Below, piece by piece: positions 1 through 5,717 of a stretch of 5,717 nucleotides of DNA. How positions within the stretch are numbered: the first letter of the stretch is position 1; the number at the start of each line of letters is the position of its first letter. The stretch comes from SAR202 cluster bacterium. GTDB lineage: Bacteria > Chloroflexota > Dehalococcoidia > Lucifugimonadales > UBA826. The notes under the pieces were generated by a model, which ran no database searches, had not been told where the DNA came from, and saw only the letters and a program-made list of their open reading frames with translations. A program made the position numbers and the translations under genes. The stretch lies in contig VFFY01000235.1 in the NCBI GenBank assembly GCA_009392675.1, forward strand, positions 1 to 5,717. The letters run 5' to 3'.

Positions 1-4
1 ATTT

Positions 5-13
5 AAGAAAGGA
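5..13 (+). promoter_or_regulatory. Ribosome binding site of the MoxR-family gene
   Basis: A purine-rich AAGAAAGGA stretch has its GGA core six bases before the GTG at 20. This is good Shine-Dalgarno spacing and supports the GTG as the true start. Only 19 bases precede the gene, so no promoter can be judged. Confidence 0.7.
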
Positions 14-19
14 CAAATT

Positions 20-1006
20 GTGACAGAAAAATCAGGCTACTCATGTAATCAAGCGACTCAAACGGCAAGTCTTATCACTGATAATATCAACCGCGTTATT
101 ATTGGTAAGCAAACTTCTGTAGAACTGGCCACAATTGCCTTGATGAGCGGAGGGCATATTTTAGTAGAGGACGTGCCGGGGGTTGGGAAGACTGTTCTAG
201 CCCGGAGCCTGGCTATATCAAGTGGATGCACTTTCAAAAGGATTCAATTCACCCCTGATTTGTTACCAACAGACGTCAGCGGAGTATCAATATACAACCA
301 AAAAAGTGGCGAATTTGAATTTAGGGAAGGGCCCATAGTTTCACAAATTGTATTGGCGGATGAAATTAACCGCGCCACACCCAAAACCCAATCTGCTATG
401 TTGGAAGCCATGGAAGAAAATCAAGTAACTATGGAGGGTATTACCAGAGAACTTCCGAAGCCTTTTATGGTTATAGCCACCCAAAATCCAATTGAATATG
501 AAGGTACTTTTCCCTTGCCTGAGGCCCAGCTTGATAGGTTCTTACTGAAAGTAAATTTAGGTTACCCAAATGAAAAAGATGAAATTGCTATCTTAAGCAA
601 CCAATCATTAACTCATCCCATTGATGGCATTTCCTCTGTTGTAACGCCAGAAATGGTCACAGACATGCAGGAAACCGTCAAATCCGTCTATGTAGACGAT
701 TTAATCAAAGAATACATTGTGAAAATAGTCAGCCAAACTCGAGATGTACTAGAACTAAGCCTAGGGAGTTCCCCAAGGGGATCTATTGCATTACATCGGT
801 CGAGTCAGGCATTGGCCATTATCCGTGAGAGAGATTACGTATTGCCCGATGATATAAAACATTTAGCACCATCCATTTTGGCCCATAGACTTATACCCTC
901 CCCTTCAGCCAGGATGAACGGCATGGAACCAGAACAAGTCATTCAAGATATTATGAAATCCACCTCCATACCTGGCGAAAGATCTCAGAGCTGGTTCAGG
1001 AGATAA
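20..1006 (+). CDS. MoxR-family AAA+ ATPase
   Basis: This is a cytosolic AAA+ ATPase of the MoxR family. Such proteins are regarded as chaperone-like ATPases that act on partners encoded next to them, commonly DUF58, VWA or transglutaminase proteins. Seen in the 328-residue product: Walker A with VPGVGKT at 52-58 (Lys57), Walker B ending LADEI at 112-116 (Asp114, Glu115), followed by the family-typical NRATPKTQSAMLEAMEE stretch. Sensor 1 is ATQNP at 153-157, then PLPEAQLDRF at 165-174 with the conserved Arg173. The lid/sensor 2 motif SPRGS lies at 251-255 (Arg253). All motifs needed for ATP hydrolysis appear intact, and the length is normal for the family. The start is GTG, chosen because of the ribosome binding site just upstream. 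It leads a tightly packed operon with the DUF58 and transglutaminase-like genes, the classic partnership for this family. The cellular target is unknown. Confidence 0.95.
   Translation: MTEKSGYSCNQATQTASLITDNINRVIIGKQTSVELATIALMSGGHILVEDVPGVGKTVLARSLAISSGCTFKRIQFTPDLLPTDVSGVSIYNQKSGEFEFREGPIVSQIVLADEINRATPKTQSAMLEAMEENQVTMEGITRELPKPFMVIATQNPIEYEGTFPLPEAQLDRFLLKVNLGYPNEKDEIAILSNQSLTHPIDGISSVVTPEMVTDMQETVKSVYVDDLIKEYIVKIVSQTRDVLELSLGSSPRGSIALHRSSQALAIIRERDYVLPDDIKHLAPSILAHRLIPSPSARMNGMEPEQVIQDIMKSTSIPGERSQSWFRR
998..1003 (+). promoter_or_regulatory. Shine-Dalgarno-like AGGAGA before the DUF58 gene
   Basis: A strong AGGAGA lies immediately before the MoxR-family stop codon (TAA at 1004-1006). 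It is 22 bases from the TTG at 1026, which is too far for normal spacing, but 7 bases from an in-frame ATC at 1011. It may serve the DUF58 gene through a rare start codon, or it may be a chance purine run within the end of the upstream gene. Confidence 0.4.
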
Positions 1007-1025
1007 ACTCATCTCAAATATTCGA

Positions 1026-2267
1026 TTGGCTCCTACATCCAGATTTTACCTAATCATGGTGTTATTAGTTATCACTGTGGTCACTGCTCTAGCTACAGGA
1101 TTTGGGCTTTTCTTCCGGCTGGCGTACATCATAACTATTGTGAGCCTAGTATCTTTAATTTCTGTCTACTTAAATATAAGGAAAATTGAAGTCAGTATCG
1201 ATCGCCGAAACCATTTGCTTAGTGTAGGGGAACAAATAGATAAGAGAATAAGTATTAGAAACCTAAGTGTAATACCAAAAACATTAATACTTGCCACTGA
1301 CATCACTACAATTCCCGGGTACACAAGTTCCTCCGCACTAGGATTAACGACCAAAGGTTACAGGTCCTGGAGATCTACTGATCATGCACGTCAAAGAGGC
1401 GTATTTGAAATGGGACCTATAGAGATCTCAACAACCGATTTGCTAGGAATATGTAAAGCTACAACCCGACACGGCGAGCCCGATAAAATAATGGTTTATC
1501 CGAAAATTAATGATTTGAGAAATTTCCATATTGGAAACTCTCAGATAACAAATGAAGGAACATCAAGAAAAAAATCCAACATCCTTTCTCCGCACGCCTC
1601 CAGCGTCAGGGAATATGCCTATGGAGATAGTTTAAGCAGGGTGCACTGGAAAACCACAGCAAGATCTAACCGGTTAATGTCCAAGGAATTTGATGTTGGT
1701 TCATCCAATGAAGTTATCATCCTGAATGATCTCGATAAATCGGTGCAATGCGGAAGGTTGGGCGATAGTACAGACGAATTATCAATTTCCGTGACTGCTT
1801 CTCTTACTAAAAAATACACTGACTCGCATACCCCTGTCGGGTTTCTGAGTCATGGAAATGATCGTTACTATATAACACCGGGGACAGGGTCCTCTCATTT
1901 TGACCGTACTATGCAGACGTTAGCCATAGCAAAACCCGGGGAAAATAAAAAACTCCAGGAGGTGATAACTGAAGAAAGAAACATATGGATCAATCATTCA
2001 TCCATTATTATCATAACCCCATCTTCAGAACCAGAATGGATCACAGCCTTATCTGAATTGTCTCAATTTAATGCAAGTATCACTGTGATAATGATTAATG
2101 CAAATTCATTCGGAGGGAAGTATGAATTGGGGCCAACATTATCAGCCCTAGACAATATAGGTATATCCCCGTATCTAATCAATAGGAATGATGAAATTAA
2201 CGAATCTTTGTCACGATCTTTTTTTAGAAGATCGGTACAAAATTTGACCTTGACAAGGTCATCATGA
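1026..2267 (+). CDS. DUF58 domain membrane protein
   Basis: The 413-residue product has two hydrophobic segments near the N-terminus (about 8-29 and 32-49), which would anchor it in the cytoplasmic membrane. It then has a beta-rich region containing the family pattern RGVFEMGPIEISTTD at 124-138. The DUF58 signature follows, with VREYAYGD at 194-201 and VHWKTTAR at 206-213. The C-terminal part resembles the von Willebrand A-like fold usual in this family, but NDLDKS at 234-239 is not a proper DxSxS metal site. DUF58 proteins are found with MoxR ATPases and transglutaminase-like proteins; their biochemical role is not settled. The stop overlaps the next gene's start by four bases (ATGA), implying translational coupling. 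The start is uncertain. TTG at 1026 is the most conventional choice but has no well-spaced ribosome binding site. The frame stays open upstream to 957 without ATG, GTG or TTG, and the first ATG is at 1056, inside the first membrane segment. Confidence 0.93.
   Translation: MAPTSRFYLIMVLLVITVVTALATGFGLFFRLAYIITIVSLVSLISVYLNIRKIEVSIDRRNHLLSVGEQIDKRISIRNLSVIPKTLILATDITTIPGYTSSSALGLTTKGYRSWRSTDHARQRGVFEMGPIEISTTDLLGICKATTRHGEPDKIMVYPKINDLRNFHIGNSQITNEGTSRKKSNILSPHASSVREYAYGDSLSRVHWKTTARSNRLMSKEFDVGSSNEVIILNDLDKSVQCGRLGDSTDELSISVTASLTKKYTDSHTPVGFLSHGNDRYYITPGTGSSHFDRTMQTLAIAKPGENKKLQEVITEERNIWINHSSIIIITPSSEPEWITALSELSQFNASITVIMINANSFGGKYELGPTLSALDNIGISPYLINRNDEINESLSRSFFRRSVQNLTLTRSS
2214..2234 (+). 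other. Inverted repeat (possible RNA hairpin) in the DUF58 gene end
   Basis: CGATCTT at 2214-2220 is the exact reverse complement of AAGATCG at 2228-2234. With a G-U and a U-A pair the stem can reach nine pairs around a three-base loop. It is inside the coding region, about 30 bases before the next start codon, and is not followed by a T-run, so it is not a standard terminator. It may be chance. Confidence 0.3.
2255..2258 (+). promoter_or_regulatory. Ribosome binding site of the transglutaminase-like gene
   Basis: AAGG lies five bases before the ATG at 2264, inside the 3' end of the DUF58 gene. Together with the ATGA overlap it supports this start and coupled translation. Confidence 0.5.
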
Positions 2268-4795
2268 TTAAAGAAGTCCGTATTTCTGAGTTATTAAAAC
2301 CTCGACAAACAACCCCAACAAGATGGGCGAATGCAGTAACCAATTTGACAGCTCTTATACCTGAGCAAGGTATAGCATTGTACGTAATACTTTTACTTTC
2401 TCTTATTTGCACTGCCGATGTAGTAGTCTTAGGGAATTGGGTAGAGACCCCTGGCATCTACACCATGATACTAATTTCAAGCCTATTCCCTCTATTCTTT
2501 AATCGAATAAAGTTGCATCCGATATTGATTCATTTGATTTCATTTTCGATTGGAACAATCTTGGTACTGTATAACACCCTCACCCTCATAAAAAATCTAC
2601 CTCTAGACGAAAAAATTTCTGAGCTGAGATTGCGTCTGAATTATTGGTATGAAATAGCTACCACTGAAGGTATAAGTACTGACCTGATTCCCTATACCAT
2701 TTTTCTCCTAAGTCTGGCTTGGCTATTGGGGTATACGTCCTCTTGGTTTACCTTTAAACATAACAACATTTGGATCTCGATTGTCCTTAATGGAATGTCT
2801 ATATTAACCTGCCTAAGTTTCTTACCTGAGCAGTATAGTTCCAGGTTCTACATCTATGCTTTCACGGCTATGATTCTAATAACACATATAACCACTGTGA
2901 AACAAAGAGCTGAGTGGTCCAAAAATGGAACATCCTTCAATAAATTGGACGGGTGGCTAACATTAAATTCTGCAATTTGGTATAGCATCGCGATACTAAT
3001 TATTTCTACTGCGATACCGCTAAAAATATATGTCTCAAGACCTGTTGCAGACACATGGAAAGCAGCGCGAGAACCTGTGGCGATAATTGAAAATGAATTC
3101 GCCCGCCTTCTAGGTAGTGTACCCTCGAGGACACAACAAAATGGTAGATTTTTTGGTAAATTTTTACCTTTCATTGGATCGATTTCATTTAGGGAAGAAG
3201 CCGTACTAACAGCCAAATCAGATTATCCTAATTATTGGGTTTCACGCACATATAACACATACACTCATGAAGGCTGGATATCTGGTGAAACTCACACCGT
3301 TGATCTAGACAAATATTCTAAATTCAACAATACAAGGGGCTTACAATCAACAAAGTCGGTCAGTCAAAGTATAGAGATGTCATTTCCGTCGGACCAATTC
3401 TTTGCCGGAGGCAACATTTCTAGTGTGAGCGAATCAATAGTCCTGGAATCTCTCAAACCCAAAACATTCAGAGTTGAGGTTGGAGATGGCAAATTCGATG
3501 GGCATTTACCCTCTGACTTACAACAATTTGAGTTGCATATAGAAAAACATTTGCAGGGATACCCAACTCATATTCGTACTAACAAATTTGAAGAATATTT
3601 GCGATCACAACTTCCTAACGAGTACAAATATATAACCACGTCATCAAATAATAATGGTACCGGTGAAATAAAATTGACTCGAACTGCGCCTTTGAATTTA
3701 GATATCGTCAATTGGAAACTGGCCCGCCAAATCCCGGCTAACAAACAATTGATGATGGTTTCATCTGTATCCGTATCTAGTCCAAAGGAACTCAGGACTG
3801 CCGGCCAAACATACCACGGCTTTATTCAAGACCATTATCTTGAGTTACCAGAAGATATGCCTAGACGAATATATGATCTGACTAAAAAGATCACATCAGG
3901 GAAAACAAATGCATACGACAAAGCGGTGGCAATAGAAGAACATCTTCGCAACGGCGATTACCAATATTCACATAAAATATCGACACCGCCCGTTGGAGCT
4001 GATGGTGTGGACCACTTTTTATTCACCAGTCGCACTGGTTACAGCGATTATTTTGCTTCAACAATGACTGTTATGCTTAGAATCTCCGGAATTCCAGCTC
4101 GATTGGCTACTGGATATTCTTCAGGGGCCTATTTGCCAGATAAAGATTCATCAACCATCAAAGATTCTGACAGTCACGGGTGGGTGCAAGTATATTTCCC
4201 CAATTATGGATGGATTGATTTTGAACCAACCCCTAACTGGAGTAAATATTCAAGACTCCAACGAGAAAAAACTCCTTCGGCCTTTATTCGATCAGGAAGT
4301 GTCTATAAGGATGGGAATTACCCCAAACTACCTGATGATTTTTATGACGAACTAGGCCCGGAAAGGGAGGTTAGTGAAAATACCGCAGGAAATATATATT
4401 TCCTACTTAAAAAATCGCTTTTAGTGCCTCTATCAATTATATTTTCTATTGTAATTTTATCTTTAGGCCTCATAACATTCTGGCAATACGGGCTATCTGG
4501 CTTGTCTCAAGCAGAAAAACTAACCATTAAAATGTACAGGATTGGAACATTGGCTGGAACATCAAAAAATAGGTACCAAACTATCGGTGAGTTTTCTTCA
4601 AAGCTGTCAACTAGATATCCAAGTATCCATACAGAAATACACACTATTGCTTATGCTCTTATGAAGGAAAAATATTCGACCCAATCTTCCTATTCCGAAA
4701 ATTTGGATATCTGTTGGAAAACAATTAGAAATTACCTTTGGAGAGAAATTCTAGGACGTTCTTTCAAGTGGGCTCAGAAAAATGAAACCAGATAA
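2264..4795 (+). CDS. TgpA-type membrane transglutaminase-like protein, catalytic Cys replaced by Ser
   Basis: The 843-residue product has about seven N-terminal membrane segments (roughly 37-58, 64-80, 85-105, 141-160, 166-188, 195-211 and 234-256). A large, probably extracytoplasmic, region follows, then one more membrane segment (about 718-742) and a cytosolic DUF4129-like tail (about 748-830). This is the usual TgpA architecture. After the membrane domain comes a family-typical stretch, YWVSRTYNTYTHEGW at 324-338. The transglutaminase core spans about 540-660, with FLFTSRTGYSDYFAS at 585-599, GIPARLATGY at 609-618, DSHGW at 636-640 and GWIDFEPTP at 649-657. The fold pattern is well kept, but the nucleophile position is Ser594 (codon AGC at 4043-4045) where the family has Cys. 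His638 is present, and Glu654 sits at the usual Asp position. The only cysteines (49, 183, 817) lie in membrane segments or the tail, so none can substitute. The protein may therefore be a pseudoenzyme or use a serine. It forms an operon with the MoxR and DUF58 genes and overlaps the next gene by 14 bases. Confidence 0.92.
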   Translation: MIKEVRISELLKPRQTTPTRWANAVTNLTALIPEQGIALYVILLLSLICTADVVVLGNWVETPGIYTMILISSLFPLFFNRIKLHPILIHLISFSIGTILVLYNTLTLIKNLPLDEKISELRLRLNYWYEIATTEGISTDLIPYTIFLLSLAWLLGYTSSWFTFKHNNIWISIVLNGMSILTCLSFLPEQYSSRFYIYAFTAMILITHITTVKQRAEWSKNGTSFNKLDGWLTLNSAIWYSIAILIISTAIPLKIYVSRPVADTWKAAREPVAIIENEFARLLGSVPSRTQQNGRFFGKFLPFIGSISFREEAVLTAKSDYPNYWVSRTYNTYTHEGWISGETHTVDLDKYSKFNNTRGLQSTKSVSQSIEMSFPSDQFFAGGNISSVSESIVLESLKPKTFRVEVGDGKFDGHLPSDLQQFELHIEKHLQGYPTHIRTNKFEEYLRSQLPNEYKYITTSSNNNGTGEIKLTRTAPLNLDIVNWKLARQIPANKQLMMVSSVSVSSPKELRTAGQTYHGFIQDHYLELPEDMPRRIYDLTKKITSGKTNAYDKAVAIEEHLRNGDYQYSHKISTPPVGADGVDHFLFTSRTGYSDYFASTMTVMLRISGIPARLATGYSSGAYLPDKDSSTIKDSDSHGWVQVYFPNYGWIDFEPTPNWSKYSRLQREKTPSAFIRSGSVYKDGNYPKLPDDFYDELGPEREVSENTAGNIYFLLKKSLLVPLSIIFSIVILSLGLITFWQYGLSGLSQAEKLTIKMYRIGTLAGTSKNRYQTIGEFSSKLSTRYPSIHTEIHTIAYALMKEKYSTQSSYSENLDICWKTIRNYLWREILGRSFKWAQKNETR

Positions 4796-5312
4796 TCTAT
4801 ATAACACTAAATTCGAGACGCTTTTTGGGTGGATAGCTTTAGAGAGAAGTGAACGAGGTATAACTCGGTGTTCGTTGCCTGAAAAACAAGAATCTAAATG
4901 TATGCAAGAAATCAAGGGCTGGGACTCAAAGCATCTGGAAACAGGAGGTTTGTTTTCTAAAGAAATAGAAAAGCTACATGGCTACCTAGAAGGCCGGAGT
5001 TATTCACTTAAAGATATTGCCCTAGATGTATCCAAAGCACCTCCTTTTTATAAAACAGCATGGGCTATCTGCAGATCTATAGGGATCGGTAGTACTAAAT
5101 CATATAAATGGGTAGCTGGCAAAAGTGGTAGTCCAAAAGCTTCGAGGGCGGTAGGTCAAGCAATGGCAAACAACAGGATCACTTTAATAATTCCTTGCCA
5201 TAGAGTTATTGGAGCAAATGGTAATTTAACTGGCTTCGGGAAAGGTAAAACTAGGCTTGACCTAAAGTTGAAGCTGCTGGAGCTAGAAAAAGAATATGTT
5301 TCAAAACATTAA
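4782..5312 (+). CDS. ogt: Methylated-DNA--protein-cysteine S-methyltransferase (Ogt/MGMT type)
   Basis: This is a suicide DNA-repair protein. Members of the family flip out O6-alkylguanine (and O4-alkylthymine) and transfer the alkyl group irreversibly to an active-site cysteine. The 176-residue product has a divergent N-terminal domain (about 1-85) and a well-conserved C-terminal domain. The active-site motif IPCHRVIG is at 137-144, with Cys139 as acceptor. Upstream are the DNA-binding segment STKSYKWVAG at 104-113 (Tyr108 at the base-flipping tyrosine position) and SRAVGQAMANN at 121-131 (Arg122 as arginine finger). Downstream, GNLTGFGKG at 147-155 and LKLLELE at 163-169 close the fold. The usual Asn-Pro before the active-site strand reads Asn-Asn here (130-131). 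Length is normal for Ogt. The ATG overlaps the end of the transglutaminase-like gene by 14 bases in another frame, with no strong ribosome binding site, so translation is probably coupled to the upstream gene. The 3' end overlaps the opposing gene by 12 bases. No separate promoter or adaptive-response (Ada) domain is seen. Confidence 0.95.
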   Translation: MKPDNLYNTKFETLFGWIALERSERGITRCSLPEKQESKCMQEIKGWDSKHLETGGLFSKEIEKLHGYLEGRSYSLKDIALDVSKAPPFYKTAWAICRSIGIGSTKSYKWVAGKSGSPKASRAVGQAMANNRITLIIPCHRVIGANGNLTGFGKGKTRLDLKLKLLELEKEYVSKH

Positions 5313-5717
5313 GCTCTGGATTGTCACTTTACCTGTTGAACCAACTAAAGCTGAAAGTTTTGACTCTAATTCAGGGGTCGCATTAATTTTAACCGGGGGC
5401 CACTCCATCACCACAACAGAAGATTCTGTCTCAATCTCAAGGCCGACCTCATCATTCCCAGAGGCACTCAGAAGCAATCTCTTGATATCATCAAGTAGCA
5501 TTTGATCGTTGGTTGTGTTGTTGGATTCCCGTATAGATAAAATGAGTTTTTTTCTATTGGTGGGCGACTCAGGTTCATTAGGGTGATTCCCATTACCATT
5601 TATATTTTTCAATGGGCCACTGTTGTGCAAAATCGACCTATTCTCGTGGGCGTGATCATCCGTAGTATCCATATTATTAAAAGCTTTATCTAAATTAATT
5701 TCATTTGCCTCAGTCAC
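5301..5717 (-). CDS. dnaE: Probable C-terminal end of DNA polymerase III alpha subunit (partial)
   Basis: This minus-strand frame stays open from the window edge to a TGA at 5301-5303 and encodes 138 visible residues. The first ~55 residues are a polar, low-complexity stretch rich in Asn, Asp, His and Glu, as in a flexible linker. From about 56 to 136 there is a compact alpha/beta domain: KKLILSIRES at 56-65, a helix DDIKRLLLS (76-84), NDEVGLEIET at 88-97, VVVMEWPPVKINATPELE at 101-118 and SALVGSTGKVTI at 122-133. This order matches, from memory, the small extreme C-terminal domain of DnaE in Chloroflexota and relatives (a strand with an IRE motif, 'gDDEV', then a 'TPEL...LVG' helix). On that reading the rest of the polymerase lies beyond the right edge. 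The last three bases read GTG on the minus strand, so a free-standing small protein starting there cannot be excluded, but no upstream ribosome binding site can be seen. The gene converges on the alkyltransferase gene with a 12-base overlap. Confidence 0.62.
   Translation of the reverse strand: MTEANEINLDKAFNNMDTTDDHAHENRSILHNSGPLKNINGNGNHPNEPESPTNRKKLILSIRESNNTTNDQMLLDDIKRLLLSASGNDEVGLEIETESSVVVMEWPPVKINATPELESKLSALVGSTGKVTIQSLMF

Noticed and set aside
329..338. TTTAGGGAAG repeated near 3188
   Set aside because: Two copies of a 10-mer in unrelated coding contexts, both explained by Arg-Glu codons; it is likely chance.
1166..1354. Short minus-strand open frame within the DUF58 gene
   Set aside because: It opposes a conserved coding region and has no recognisable product.
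1619..1819. Short minus-strand open frame within the DUF58 gene
   Set aside because: It is antisense to the conserved DUF58 signature; its composition is explained by the sense gene.
2224..2457. Minus-strand open frame across the DUF58/transglutaminase junction
   Set aside because: It covers two real gene ends in antisense and shows no motif.
2854..3216. Open frame of about 120 codons on the minus strand inside the transglutaminase-like gene
   Set aside because: It lies wholly within a clearly coding plus-strand region, has no recognisable domain and no independent support; it is a shadow frame.
5335..5345. GTTG/CAAC mini inverted repeat after the alkyltransferase gene, considered as a terminator
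   Set aside because: It has only four base pairs and no following T-run on either strand.
5296..5505. Plus-strand open frame of about 69 codons after the alkyltransferase gene
   Set aside because: It is antisense to the well-structured C-terminal domain of the minus-strand gene, and its Ser/Thr-rich product has no domain.
1..5717. A novel defence or mobile system, CRISPR array, tRNA or IS element
   Set aside because: I see no spaced direct repeats, cloverleaf, transposase or terminal inverted repeats; the DNA is filled by recognisable housekeeping-type genes.

Overview
The window looks like a stretch of bacterial chromosome at moderately low GC (about 40% by eye). It is densely packed: four plus-strand genes and one minus-strand gene leave almost no intergenic DNA. 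Standard-code stops are used, and starts include GTG and TTG. The protein styles, above all the last-gene tail and the form of the transglutaminase core, remind me of the Chloroflexota/Dehalococcoidia group (a marine SAR202-like lineage would fit). That placement is inference from remembered family patterns, not from a search.

Layout: 20-1006 (+) is a MoxR-family AAA+ ATPase. 1026-2267 (+) is a DUF58 membrane protein. 2264-4795 (+) is a large membrane protein of the TgpA type (DUF3488/transglutaminase core/C-terminal DUF4129-like). 4782-5312 (+) is an O6-alkylguanine-DNA alkyltransferase (Ogt/MGMT). 5301-5717 (-) is an open frame running to the window edge, best read as the 3' end of dnaE (DNA polymerase III alpha subunit). 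Junctions are tight: 19 nt between genes 1 and 2, a 4-nt ATGA overlap between 2 and 3, a 14-nt overlap between 3 and 4, and a 12-nt convergent overlap between 4 and the minus-strand gene.

The first three genes form the widespread MoxR-DUF58-transglutaminase module. A cytosolic MoxR ATPase is thought to act with the DUF58 protein, and the membrane-anchored transglutaminase-like protein carries its core domain on the outer face. The DNA-repair gene follows by overlap and is probably co-transcribed, with no obvious functional link.

The most notable point is in the transglutaminase-like protein. The residue at the catalytic cysteine position is serine (Ser594), the histidine is kept (His638), and the usual aspartate position holds glutamate (Glu654). 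The predicted extracytoplasmic region has no cysteine at all. The rest of the core is well preserved and the frame is intact, so this is either a pseudoenzyme or an enzyme with altered chemistry. I see no mobile element, CRISPR array, RNA gene or clear terminator.
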